Below, in pieces: positions 17,853 through 27,400 of a DNA stretch of 64,000 nucleotides. The first letter of the stretch is position 1. Each line of letters starts with the position of its first letter. A program made the translations under genes and the position numbers. This DNA is from Luteibacter aegosomaticola (GTDB taxonomy: Bacteria > Pseudomonadota > Gammaproteobacteria > Xanthomonadales > Rhodanobacteraceae), in the NCBI RefSeq assembly GCF_023078475.1, contig NZ_CP095741.1, forward strand, positions 372,001-436,000, given 5' to 3'. Below the pieces are notes generated by a model. The model ran no database searches and was not told where the DNA came from. It worked only from the letters and a program-made list of their open reading frames with translations.

Positions 17853-18780
17853 GCGCCCAGCTGCAGGGCCCGCTCACGCGCGATCCCCGATTCGCCGCGA
17901 TATCCAGGACATCATCGCCTTCATCGCCGTGGCGCAGGAGCGGAGCTTCACCCGTGCTGCAGCCCGGCTTGGCACCTCGCAGTCCGCGTTGAGCCACACC
18001 GTCCGTGGCCTTGAAAGCCGTATGGGTATACGGTTGCTCACCCGTACGACGCGCAGCGTTGCACCCACCGAAGCGGGCGAGCGCCTGTTGCACAAGGTGG
18101 GCCCGCGGCTCGACGAGATCGAGATCGAAGTGGATGCACTCAGCGAACTGCGCGAGCGCCCCTCGGGCAACCTGCGGATCACGACCGCGGAACATGCGGC
18201 CAACACCATTATCTGGCCTGCGCTGGCCACGTTCCTCCCGGCGTACCCCGATATCTCCGTAGAGGTCAGCGTGAACTACGAGCTGATCGACATCGTCTCC
18301 GAGCGCTTCGATATCGGTGTCCGTATTGGTGAGCAGGTGGCGAAGGACATGATCGCCGTACGTATCGGCCCGGACATGCGCATGGCGGTCGTCGCGACAC
18401 CGTCCTATTTCAACGGCCGGCGCAAGCCGCACTCGCCACAAGACCTTACCGAGCATCGTTGCATCGACCTGCGCTTGCCGACGCGCGGTAACCTGGCCGT
18501 GTGGGATTTCGAGAAGGACCATCGCGAAATCAAGGTGCGTGTCGAGGGTCAGGTGATCGCGAGCAACGTCAGCCAGATCCTGTTCGCCGCACTGCAAGGC
18601 ATGGGACTTGCCTGGTTGCCCGAAGACATCGTGTTGCCGCATCTCGCCGATGGCTCGCTGGTGCGCGTCCTCGAGAAGTGGTGCCAGCCGTTCCCCGGCT
18701 ATCACCTCTATTACCCCAACCGAAGGGAAGGCTCGCCCGCGCTCTCCCGGTTGGTGGATGCACTTCGTTACCGAAGCTGA
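17839..18780 (+). CDS. LysR-family transcriptional regulator
   Basis: Regulator of 313 aa with an N-terminal winged helix (FIAVAQERSFTRAAARLGTSQSALSHTVRGLESRMGIRLLTRTTRSVAPTEAG) and a type 2 periplasmic-binding-like effector domain (GNLRITT, FDIGVRIGEQV, LLFAALQGMGLAWLPE-type segment). The GTG start at 17839 is supported by GGAGG six bases upstream; an ATG at 17812 is in frame but lacks such a site. It starts inside the MFS gene and is likely its regulator or coexpressed with it. CrgA-like group. Confidence 0.92.
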   Translation: MTRAKRPAAGPAHARSPIRRDIQDIIAFIAVAQERSFTRAAARLGTSQSALSHTVRGLESRMGIRLLTRTTRSVAPTEAGERLLHKVGPRLDEIEIEVDALSELRERPSGNLRITTAEHAANTIIWPALATFLPAYPDISVEVSVNYELIDIVSERFDIGVRIGEQVAKDMIAVRIGPDMRMAVVATPSYFNGRRKPHSPQDLTEHRCIDLRLPTRGNLAVWDFEKDHREIKVRVEGQVIASNVSQILFAALQGMGLAWLPEDIVLPHLADGSLVRVLEKWCQPFPGYHLYYPNRREGSPALSRLVDALRYRS

Positions 18781-18809
18781 TGCCGTACCTAAGTCGACGC
18801 TAAGGCACG

Positions 18810-19223
18810 ATGGATAACGTAGCGCCCGTGACTATCAGTACGACGAAACCCGAGCGTGTCCACGCCCGGCTTCCCCTTGGGACAGCCGGTGCGAAAGCGC
18901 TTGGGGCACGGATTCGCTCGGCACGCCTGCGCGCCGATATGCGTCTGGAGGATCTCTCCACGCTGAGTGGTGTGCACCGCTCGCAGATATCGCGGATCGA
19001 GCGCGGTCTCGCGCTGACGCTGACGGCAAACGCGCGCCGCTTGTGCGCGTGCCTCGATATCCCGCTGCCCGTGGGTGGGGCGGATGCGCCGATCGATGCC
19101 TTGACGACGCGCATGGCCGAACTGGTTCGCCAGTATCCAGAGTCGACTGCCCTGGTCGACCGGGCGCTGGCAACGATCGAGCGCCGATTCGGTGTCGATA
19201 CGTCAGGGGCAGGCCGACGCTAA
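18810..19223 (+). CDS. XRE-family helix-turn-helix regulator
   Basis: Small protein of 137 aa with one Cro/C1-type HTH (about residues 31-85: LGARIRSARLRADMRLEDLSTLSGVHRSQISRIERG). The remaining C-terminal 50 residues are helical without a known domain. Its target is unknown. Its last 21 bases overlap the end of the convergent Sel1 gene. Confidence 0.82.
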   Translation: MDNVAPVTISTTKPERVHARLPLGTAGAKALGARIRSARLRADMRLEDLSTLSGVHRSQISRIERGLALTLTANARRLCACLDIPLPVGGADAPIDALTTRMAELVRQYPESTALVDRALATIERRFGVDTSGAGRR

Positions 19224-19910
19224 TCCTTGTACGCGCGCGTCAGGGTGGCTTTGCAGCCGCGTGCGCATGGCTTCGACGAATGCCAAGGGTGCCTTGGCTA
19301 ACCCACGCCGCAGGAACGCGCTGGCTACATCGAGGCGGCCGTCCTCGGCAAGTAGGGAGGCCCACGCGCATTCGCCACGGTAGTCTCCCGCTCGCGCCGA
19401 CGCTTCATAGAGTTCGCGCGCTCGGGCGAGATCCTGTGCCGTCTCCCAGCCGTGCTCAAAGTAGCGCGCCAGGAAGCATTTCGCCCGCGCATGGCCGAGT
19501 TCCGCTGCGCGGGTGAACCACGCGAAGGCAGCGGCCCGATCGGCGCGAAGGCCTCGCCCCTGCTCGAGGGTATGCGCGTAGTTGTACATGCCCCAGTCGA
19601 GGCCGCCCTGGGCCGCCTTCCGGAACCAGACCGCTGCCAGTTCGTCGTCGACTTTCGTGCCCCAACCGTTTTCGTGGCAACGTCCCAGCATGTTCATCGC
19701 CATGGCCGAGCCATGGTGCGCGGCTTGCATGAACCAGTAGACCGCCTCACCGGGCTGGGCGTCGCAGCCCGCCCCGTCGAGCAGCATCTGACCGAGTATG
19801 GTCTGCGCCGCTGCATCCCCTTCGTGTGCGAGGGGTTGCAGGTAAGCGAAGCCGTTGGCGGCCGACTGCCCGACCGCTCCCGCAAACGCATCCGCGTTGT
19901 AGCCGCTCAC
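19203..19910 (-). CDS. Sel1-repeat protein, last gene of the iron-uptake operon
   Basis: Protein of 235 aa built of Sel1-like helical repeats ([38 protein letters not shown], then [23 protein letters not shown] and further copies), normally protein-protein interaction modules. The start is taken as GTG 19910, which overlaps the stop of the upstream hydroxylase gene (GTGA); the longer open frame upstream is antisense-like sequence within that gene. The order TonB receptor, PiuC, Sel1/TPR protein is also found in Pseudomonas aeruginosa (piuA, piuC and the following gene). Role in iron uptake is not known. Confidence 0.82.
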   Translation of the reverse strand: MSGYNADAFAGAVGQSAANGFAYLQPLAHEGDAAAQTILGQMLLDGAGCDAQPGEAVYWFMQAAHHGSAMAMNMLGRCHENGWGTKVDDELAAVWFRKAAQGGLDWGMYNYAHTLEQGRGLRADRAAAFAWFTRAAELGHARAKCFLARYFEHGWETAQDLARARELYEASARAGDYRGECAWASLLAEDGRLDVASAFLRRGLAKAPLAFVEAMRTRLQSHPDARVQGLASACP

Positions 19911-20593
19911 GTCTGCGCCCACTCGCGCAGCAGGTTGTGGTAGACGCCGGTGAGGCGAACCAGTGCATCGGGATCGCCGGCGGCTGCGGTGAGCGCCTGG
20001 ATCGACACATCCATGTCGAACAGGAGGCGGCGGTGCATGGCAGAGGGCACCATGCTCTGGACCCAGAAGAAGCACGCCGTCCGCGTACCGCGCGTGACCG
20101 GTTCGACCCGGTGCAGGCTGTTGCCTGGGTAGAGGACCATGTGGCCTGCGGGCAGCTTGACGGTGTGTGACCCGTAGGTATCTTCGATGACAAGCTCACC
20201 GCCGTCATAGCTGTCGGGATCGTCGAGGAACAGCGTGGCCGACAGGTCCGTGCGTACCGCGACCGCAGGATCGCTGCGCCGGTCGTAGCGGATGGCGTTA
20301 TCGACGTGCATGCCAAACGACTGCCCGCCCGCATAGCGGTTGAAAAGCGGCGGGTAGATACGCAAGGGAAGCGCGGCCGCAAAGAACGTGGGCTGTGCGA
20401 GCAGGCGCTCGACCAGCGTGTCACCGAGCGCACGCGCGATCGGGTCATCTTCAGCCACCTGCGCGTTGTTCTTGGCCTGCGCCGACTGGTATCCCGCGGT
20501 GACGCGACCATCCTTCCATGACGCGCTCGCGAGTCGCTCATGGATGGCCGCCAAGTCGGCGGGTGAGAGTACGTTATCAATCTGCAAGAGCAT
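19907..20593 (-). CDS. piuC: Fe(II)/2-oxoglutarate-dependent PKHD-type hydroxylase PiuC/YbiX
   Basis: Cytoplasmic dioxygenase of 228 aa close to E. coli YbiX (225 aa). Shared segments are [81 protein letters not shown] and the C-terminal [10 protein letters not shown]. The iron ligands are His-x-Asp in [10 protein letters not shown] and the distal His in SLHRV; the Arg of RTACFFW should bind 2-oxoglutarate. It probably modifies a siderophore or iron ligand brought in by the neighbouring receptor (inference). Start at 20593 gives the YbiX-like N-terminus; a GC hairpin lies just before it. Confidence 0.95.
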   Translation of the reverse strand: MLLQIDNVLSPADLAAIHERLASASWKDGRVTAGYQSAQAKNNAQVAEDDPIARALGDTLVERLLAQPTFFAAALPLRIYPPLFNRYAGGQSFGMHVDNAIRYDRRSDPAVAVRTDLSATLFLDDPDSYDGGELVIEDTYGSHTVKLPAGHMVLYPGNSLHRVEPVTRGTRTACFFWVQSMVPSAMHRRLLFDMDVSIQALTAAAGDPDALVRLTGVYHNLLREWAQT

Positions 20594-20602
20594 GTGGTAA
20601 AG

Positions 20603-20628
20603 CCCGGGCCGCCACATGGCGGCCCGGG
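20603..20628 (-). terminator. GC-rich intercistronic hairpin before piuC
   Basis: CCCGGGCCGCC (20603-20613) pairs perfectly with GGCGGCCCGGG (20618-20628) around a four-base loop, ending nine bases before the piuC start and lying just after the receptor stop. It may attenuate transcription, stabilise the receptor mRNA or limit piuC translation. Confidence 0.55.
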
Positions 20629-20638
20629 TGGTTCCTCT

Positions 20639-22915
20639 TCAGAAGCGGAAATTGGCGCTGACGATGCCAACGCGGCCCGGGGCGACATTGGCGTAGTGCG
20701 CCGTGAACGCCTTGTCGAAGTAGTACTTATTGGTCAGGTTCTGTACGTTGAGCTGCAGGGTCACATGCGGATTCAGCACGTAAGAGGCCATGAGGTCGTA
20801 GCGGGTATAGCCCGGCACGTACTTCGTGTTGGCGGTGTTCGCGTAGACGCGGTCCATGGCGAAGGCGCCGCCGCCAAGCGTAAAGCGCGGCGTGAAGGCG
20901 TACGTCGTCCAGAGCGTGAAGCTGTTCTTCGGCGTGTTCGGGAACTGGTTGCCCTTGCTTGCGGCATCGGCCGGGGCCGGCTTCACCAGGTCGCTATCGA
21001 GCCAGGTATAGCCTGCAAAGACATTCCACGCCGCGGTTACCTGGCCGCTCACGCCGATCTCGACACCGTCGACACGCTGCTCACCGGCATTGATCATGGT
21101 GCTGCCGCGGCCACCCGTCGCCACGCGGGCGTTGCTCTTCTCGGTGCGGAACACCGCGCCGGTAAGCGACACGCGCTGGTCCATCAGATCCCACTTGGTA
21201 CCGACTTCCAGGTTGCGGCTGGTTTCCGGCTTCAGGGCGTCGTTGGTGACGGCAATGCCATCAGCGCCGTCGCCTGCGTCCACGCCCGGGGGGTTCGACG
21301 ATGTACCCCACGACGCGTAGATGCTGCCGTTCTCGGCGGGCTTGAAGACGAGGCCTGCCTGCCAGTTCCAGAACGACGCGTTGTTGCCGACACGTACCGT
21401 TGCATTGGTAGCCGTCGTCAGTGCGGTGGACTTGGTTTCGAAGTGGTCGTAGCGGGCGCCCAGGTTGAGCTGCCACATCTCGTTGAGGTCCAGCGTGTCA
21501 AACGCCCATGCGGAACGGGTGTTCGTGGTCACGTGGGTCGGGTTCTGGCCACCGATGAGCGCGCCTTCCCACGGATCGTGCGGGTTCGGATCGATCACGG
21601 GGGCGCACCAATAGTTCGACGGGGCACCGATGCCGTACTTCGCGGAGCAGGCACCGTTGCTGACGGCGCCGATGTTGTGGGTATCCGAAGCGCTGGTCGC
21701 AGGATCGACCAGATACTGGGTGCGATCGGTCTTCTCGTTGGAGATCTCGATACCGGCGGCGATCGTGTGCTTGATGCTTCCCGTGTCGAACGAACCGGTC
21801 AGGTCCGTCTGGTTGGTCATCGAGCTGGTGCTGCTATCGCGGTTGTTCGCGCGCCGCCAGACACCGCCGTTGACCAGGAAGTTACCCTGGCTGTCGTCGG
21901 GCTGTGTCCACAGGTAGTCGTTGGTCGAGCGGCCGTAGACGGAGGTGTTCCGCAGCTGCCAGCCGTCCGCAAAGCTGTGCCGGATGACGATCTGGCCGAT
22001 GTCGTTCTTCTGCTTCTGGAAGTCGCGGTCGACCAGGCCGTAGTACGTGTCGCGCGGCACGTCGATCGGGCTGCCGCTGCGATTGGGCGCGTTGTTCGGG
22101 TTGTTGTACGGGATGCCGCTTTCGGGCGTGTCGTCGCTTTGCATGTGGTAGTAGCTGAGCGTGACGCTGGTATCGGCATGCAGGCCAAACGTGACCGACG
22201 GCGCGATACCCCAGCGGCTCTGGTCGGGACCGTCGCGCCCGGGGATATCGGCCTCGTGGCCCATGACGTTGAGGCGGAAGGCTGCATCGTCGCCGAACTG
22301 CTGGTTCCAGTCCGCCGTACCGCGGCGGTAGCTATCCGTGCCGAGGCCAACGCTGCCTGCGATGAAGTTCCTGGCCTCTGGCGCCTTGGTCACCAGGTTG
22401 ACGCTACCACCCACGGAGCCGCGCCCCGTGTAAGCGGAGCTGGGGCCCTTGGTGACTTCCACCTGTTCGATATCGAAGATCTCGCGCTGCTGCGAGCCAG
22501 AGCTGCGCACGCCATCGACGAAGATCGAACTCTCGGAATCGAAGCCGCGGATGATGGGGCGATCGCCGTTCGGATTGCCACCTTCGCCAGCGCCGAACGT
22601 GATGCCGGGCACGGTGCGCAATACATCGAGCAGCGACGTGGCGTTGGTCTGCTGGATGATCTCCTGCGGCACCACCGTGACGGACCGGGGCGTATCGAGC
22701 AGCGGCGCCGTGAACTTCGGCGAGGTGCTGTTCACCACGGTCGACTGCACATGCATGCCTTCCAGGTTTTCCGTCTTCCGATCTTTGGCTTTGTCGGGAG
22801 GCGGCGTGGCTTGCACATCGGCAGCGTGCGCGACGGAGCCCGCCATGGCCAGGCCGACGGCGCTGGCGACAAGGCGCAGGGGCGGAAGGGAGCGTGATGT
22901 GATGTGAGACGACAT
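20639..22915 (-). CDS. TonB-dependent catecholate-type siderophore receptor (Fiu/PiuA-like)
   Basis: Outer-membrane gated barrel of 758 aa that imports ferric siderophores using TonB energy. It has a signal peptide (cleavage after AHA, about residue 31), a plug domain (PRSVTVVPQEIIQQ, DVLRTVPGITFGAGEGGNPNGDRPIIRGFDSESSIFVDG, EVTKGPSSAYTGRGSVGGSVNL) and a 22-strand-type barrel ending in the aromatic C-terminus SANFRF. The plug is typical of the Fiu/PiuA group for monomeric catechols. The ribosome site AAGGA precedes the start. A Fur box about 135 bases upstream and the piuC and Sel1 genes downstream support iron regulation and function. Confidence 0.94.
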   Translation of the reverse strand: MSSHITSRSLPPLRLVASAVGLAMAGSVAHAADVQATPPPDKAKDRKTENLEGMHVQSTVVNSTSPKFTAPLLDTPRSVTVVPQEIIQQTNATSLLDVLRTVPGITFGAGEGGNPNGDRPIIRGFDSESSIFVDGVRSSGSQQREIFDIEQVEVTKGPSSAYTGRGSVGGSVNLVTKAPEARNFIAGSVGLGTDSYRRGTADWNQQFGDDAAFRLNVMGHEADIPGRDGPDQSRWGIAPSVTFGLHADTSVTLSYYHMQSDDTPESGIPYNNPNNAPNRSGSPIDVPRDTYYGLVDRDFQKQKNDIGQIVIRHSFADGWQLRNTSVYGRSTNDYLWTQPDDSQGNFLVNGGVWRRANNRDSSTSSMTNQTDLTGSFDTGSIKHTIAAGIEISNEKTDRTQYLVDPATSASDTHNIGAVSNGACSAKYGIGAPSNYWCAPVIDPNPHDPWEGALIGGQNPTHVTTNTRSAWAFDTLDLNEMWQLNLGARYDHFETKSTALTTATNATVRVGNNASFWNWQAGLVFKPAENGSIYASWGTSSNPPGVDAGDGADGIAVTNDALKPETSRNLEVGTKWDLMDQRVSLTGAVFRTEKSNARVATGGRGSTMINAGEQRVDGVEIGVSGQVTAAWNVFAGYTWLDSDLVKPAPADAASKGNQFPNTPKNSFTLWTTYAFTPRFTLGGGAFAMDRVYANTANTKYVPGYTRYDLMASYVLNPHVTLQLNVQNLTNKYYFDKAFTAHYANVAPGRVGIVSANFRF

Positions 22916-23317
22916 GGCTGGGAGTCCTTGGTTTTCTTATTCGCCTGGCCGCAGGCAAAGCGAGTCCAGCGACACCTGTTTTTCATCAGGCATCGTTCGC
23001 GTTCGCGGGACAGGAGGGCGTATCAACAGCGCATCACGGTAATGCATGTGATAATGATTCGCAATTAAATGCTGCGACGCCAGAGCGTTGGGGCGCAACG
23101 CCTTCGGGGCATTTGAATCGCAAAAAAAGAGAACGAATTAAGAAAAAGCGCGCCAGGTGACTGATTACTCTGCTTGCTTATTTTTTCCTTAGCGAGCAGG
23201 TGTGCGAATGCCGCCGTTTGCCACATGAAAGTTAATTCATGATCCGCAAGGACGCGCTAAAGGGCTTGCTAAGGCAGGTGCCCCACGCTGCGGGAAAGCC
23301 GTTCCCGGAATCGTTTC
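22916..23317. other. Divergent promoter region between siderophore receptor and second RND operon
   Basis: 402 bases without a credible gene, locally AT-richer than its surroundings. It contains the Fur-type site at 23049-23063 and the promoters of the two divergent operons. Short frames here (for example from 23239) are overlapped by the adaptor gene and look accidental. Confidence 0.6.
23049..23063. promoter_or_regulatory. Fur box
   Basis: TGATAATGATTCGCA matches the 7-1-7 Fur consensus TGATAATnATTATCA at 12 of 14 defined positions. It lies about 135 bases upstream of the TonB receptor gene and should repress it when iron is plentiful. Confidence 0.75.
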
Positions 23318-24490
23318 ATGTCTCCTGCGTCACCTGCGCGTACGCCGCGCTCCCGTCGTCTCCGCTGGTGCCTGTGGATGGTGCCCATCGTTCTCGCGGG
23401 CGTCGTATTCGTCCTGATGGGGCCGCGTGGCGGCTCGGTCGCGAAGCCGGCCGCGCCGGCCACCGTGGTTACCAGTGTTGCTGCAACGCGGCGCGACGTG
23501 CCGCAGTGGATTTCCAGCGTCGGCACCGTGACGCCGCTGAACGAAGTGGCGGTGAAGGCACGTGTGGATGGCCAGCTCGATCGCGTGGCGTTCGAGGAAG
23601 GGCAGATGGTGAAGGCGGGCGATCTGCTTGCGGAGATCGACCCCCGGCCCTACCGCGCTGCGCTCGTCCAGGCGGAGTCAGCGGCGCGACGCGATGATGC
23701 GCAACGCCACAACGCGGAACTCGACCTCGCGCGTTACCAGAAGCTCTCGACATTGCAGGTGGTGCCGCGCCAGCAGCTCGATGCGCAGAAGGCGCAGGCT
23801 GAAGGTTTACTGGCGACGGTAGCGGCCGATCGTGGTGCCGTCGATGCGTCGCGCCTCAATCTCTCGTTTACCCGGATCACGGCGCCGATCGCGGGCCGTC
23901 TCGGCCAGCGCCTGGTCGATCAGGGCGCACAGGTGCATGCCTCCGATGCGGCGGGCCTCGTCACGGTCACGCAGATCGAACCGATCACCGTGGCGTTCCC
24001 CATTTCACAAGACCAGCTCCAGGCCGTGGTGGCCGCGCAGCGGCGCGCGCCGCTCCAGGTGCAGGCCACCGCGCGTGACGGTACGGCGGCGCTTGGCTCG
24101 GGCGTACTGACCTTCATCGATAGCCAGGTGTCGGCAACGACGGGGCAGGTGTTGCTCAAGGCGCAGTTCGACAACCACGACCACGCGCTCTGGCCCGGCG
24201 CCTTCGTCGCTGCACGCATGCTGCTCGCCACGCAGTCGCAGGTCGTGACTGTGCCCGCACAAGCCGTGCAGCGCGACCAGGTCGGTGACTTCGTCTATGT
24301 CATCGATGCATCGCACGTGGCACAGCAGCGCCGCGTCACTACCGGCCTTTCCGCCGATGGCGTCACGGTGGTCACCCATGGCCTCAATGAAGGTGAGCGC
24401 GTGGTCGTGGAAGGGCAGGGTGATATCCAGCCCGGCACGCACGTGGCCGAGGCGACACCGAAGCCGGCAGCGGGAGCATCGGGCGCATGA
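23318..24490 (+). CDS. RND efflux periplasmic adaptor, MdtA-like
   Basis: Membrane-fusion protein of 390 aa anchored by one N-terminal membrane segment (about residues 18-35) with no lipobox. It shows the two lipoyl halves (VKARVDGQLDRVAFEEGQMVKAGDLLAEIDPRPYRAAL and FTRITAPIAGRLGQRLVDQGAQV), the coiled hairpin between them, and the beta-barrel (ISQDQLQAVVAAQ). The pattern is that of MdtA/MuxA adaptors. It overlaps the permease gene by four bases (ATGA). A basic RSRRLRWCLW stretch precedes the membrane anchor. Confidence 0.93.
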   Translation: MSPASPARTPRSRRLRWCLWMVPIVLAGVVFVLMGPRGGSVAKPAAPATVVTSVAATRRDVPQWISSVGTVTPLNEVAVKARVDGQLDRVAFEEGQMVKAGDLLAEIDPRPYRAALVQAESAARRDDAQRHNAELDLARYQKLSTLQVVPRQQLDAQKAQAEGLLATVAADRGAVDASRLNLSFTRITAPIAGRLGQRLVDQGAQVHASDAAGLVTVTQIEPITVAFPISQDQLQAVVAAQRRAPLQVQATARDGTAALGSGVLTFIDSQVSATTGQVLLKAQFDNHDHALWPGAFVAARMLLATQSQVVTVPAQAVQRDQVGDFVYVIDASHVAQQRRVTTGLSADGVTVVTHGLNEGERVVVEGQGDIQPGTHVAEATPKPAAGASGA

Positions 24491-27400
24491 TGATTTCCAC
24501 GCCCTTCATCCGGCGGCGCATCGGTACGTTACTGCTCGCCGTGGGCTGCCTGCTCATCGGCGCCGTGGCCTACCGCCTGCTGCCGGTGGCACCGCTGCCG
24601 CAGGTCGATTTCCCGACGATTGAAGTCAGCGCGGATCTCCCCGGCGCCAGCGCCGAGACGATGGCGTCTTCCGTTGCCACGCCATTGGAGCGCTCGCTGT
24701 CGGATGTACCGGGCGTCACCGAGATGACCTCGTCAAGCTCGCTCGGCCGCACCCAGCTGGTGCTGCAGTTCGACCTCGGCAAGAACATCGATGCGGCTGC
24801 GCAGGATGTACAGACCGCGATCAATGCGGCGGGTGGTCTTCTCCCCAAGGACCTGCCCAACCCGCCCACGTACCACAAGGTGAACCCCGCCGACTTCACC
24901 ATCATGTCCATCGCGCTCACGTCGCCGACGCTCACGCTGACCGAGCTGGACAAGGCGATGGAAGAGCGTCTGGCGACCCAGGTCTCGCAGATGAAGGGCG
25001 TGGGCCTGGTCGACTACCACGGCCAGCAGCGTCCCGCGGTGCGCATTCGTGCCGACCCCGACAAGCTCGTTGCGCTTGGGCTGAGCCTGGACGACCTGCG
25101 TACCGTCGTGGCCACCCAGACCGTGGACGCCCCCAAGGGCTCACTCGACGGCCCGCACCAGACCATCACGCTCAAGTCGACGGACCAGCTGCTCGACCCA
25201 GCGGCGTATCGGGACCTGGTGATCGCGTGGCGCAACGGCGCGCCGATCCGCGTTAGCGATGTGGGTACCGTCGTTGAGGCTTCCGAAGATGTGCGCAGCG
25301 CGGCGTGGCTTCAGGGCGAGCGCGCGATCATCATGGATATCCACAAGCAGCCTGGCTACAACGTCGTCGATACCATCGCGGCGATCAATGCCAGGTTGCC
25401 AGCGCTGGCAGCTGCGTTGCCGCCCTCGGTTCATGTACGCGTCGTCGGCGATCGCACCCAGACCATCGGTGCCTCCGTGGCCGACGTGCAGTACACCCTG
25501 CTTGCCACCATCGTGCTGGTCGTCGCCGTGATTGCGATGTTCCTGCGCAACGTGTGGGCTACGGTGATCCCCGCCGCGACGATCCCGCTGTCGCTCGTGA
25601 CCAGCTTCGCCATCATGTACGTGCTGGGCTACAGCCTCGACAACCTCTCGCTGATGGGCCTGACGATCGCGGTAGGCTTCGTGGTGGACGATGCCATCGT
25701 CGTCATCGAGAACATCGTGCGACATATGGAGCTGGGCAGGAAGCCGCTCATGGCGGCGGTAGAGGGAACGCGCGAGGTGGCATTCACCATCGTCTCGATG
25801 ACCGTGTCGCTGATCGCTGTCTTCATCCCTATCCTGTTCATGGGCGGTATCGTGGGGCGCCTGTTCCGCGAATTCGCGGTGACGATCAGCGCGACGATCC
25901 TGATTTCGGGTGTGATGTCGCTGACGGTCACGCCGATGTTGTGCGCATGGTTGGTCCGGCCGGATCACGAGAAGCCGCACGGGAAGGTCTATCTCGCGCT
26001 GGAACGGTCCTTCAATGCCGTGAACGACCTGTACGCGCGCACGCTTGGCTGGGCGCTCGGCCATCGCCGCGTCGTGTTGATGTCGCTGGTGGGGACCGTG
26101 GCTCTCACCGTAGGACTGTTCGTACAGATTCCGAAGGGCTTCTTCCCGCAGGTGGATGCGGGCCTCATCGTGGGTACGGCGCAGGCTTCGTCAAGTGTCT
26201 CCTACGAGGCCATGTCACAGCGCATCCAGCAGGTAGGCGCCATCGTGCGGCGGAATCCGAACGTGGATAACGTGTACTTCTGGATCGGTCCCAACCCAAC
26301 GCTTAGCCAGGGCCGCATGATGATCAACCTGAAGCCGCTGTCTGAGCGTAACGACAGCGCGCCGGTGGTGCTCGATCAGTTGAAAGAAGCGACGGCCAGC
26401 GTGCAGGGCATCAAGCTGAAGATGCAGGTGCGCCAGGATATTCAGATCGGAGGACGGTCCAGCGCGGCCCAGTACCAGTACACCTTGCAGTCCACCGACG
26501 TCGCCGCGTTGGCCAAGGTTTCGACCGACCTCATGGCCGAGTTCCGCCGCATGCCGCAGCTGCGCGACCTGGATTCCGACCAGCAGCCCGCCTCGAAGAC
26601 GGCTACGGTCGATATCCATCGGGATACCGCCTCACGCCTCGGTGTGAGTGTGCAGGCGATCGACGACGTGCTCTACGATGCGTTCGGCCAGCGTCAGATC
26701 GCCACGATGTTCACGCAGAACAACCAGTACCACGTGGTGATGGAAGTGCCGCCAAACTTCCAGCTCGATACGGCGGCGCTGTCTCACCTCTACGTCCGCG
26801 CTTCCAGTGGCGACCTGGTGCCTTTGAACGTGGTGGCCAGCGTCGTCGATGGTGTCGCACCGATCACGGTGAACCATCAGGGGCTGTTCCCCTCTATCAC
26901 GCTCTCGTTCAACCTGAGTGCGGGGGTATCGCTCAGCGATGCGGTCACCGCGATCCACGCGGCGACCCAGCGCATCGGCATGCCGCCGTCGGTCACCGGT
27001 GCGTTCGCTGGCACGGCGCAGGCCTTCCAGGATTCCCTGGCCAGCCAGCCGTGGCTCATCCTTGCCGCCGTCGTGGTGATCTACATCGTGCTTGGCGTGC
27101 TTTATGAGAGCGCGATTCATCCACTCACCATCATTTCCACGTTGCCGTCTGCGGGCCTCGGGGCGCTGCTCGCGCTGGAGGCGTTCGGCCAGGATCTGTC
27201 CGTGATGGGGCTGGTCGGCATCCTCCTGCTCATCGGCATCGTGAAGAAGAACGCGATCATGATGATCGACTTCGCCATCGAACGTGAGCGGCATGGCGCG
27301 ACACCGCTGGACGCGATTCGCGAAGCCTGCGAGCTACGCTTCCGCCCGATCCTCATGACCACGATGGCGGCCTTGCTCGGTGCCGTACCGCTTGCGCTTG

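Noticed and set aside
20594..20617. Upstream ATG for piuC at 20617
   Set aside because: It lies in the loop of the intercistronic hairpin; the start at 20593 matches the YbiX N-terminus.
20594..22897. 767-codon open frame antisense to the TonB receptor
   Set aside because: Shadow frame; the receptor has signal peptide, plug motifs and a proper C-terminus.
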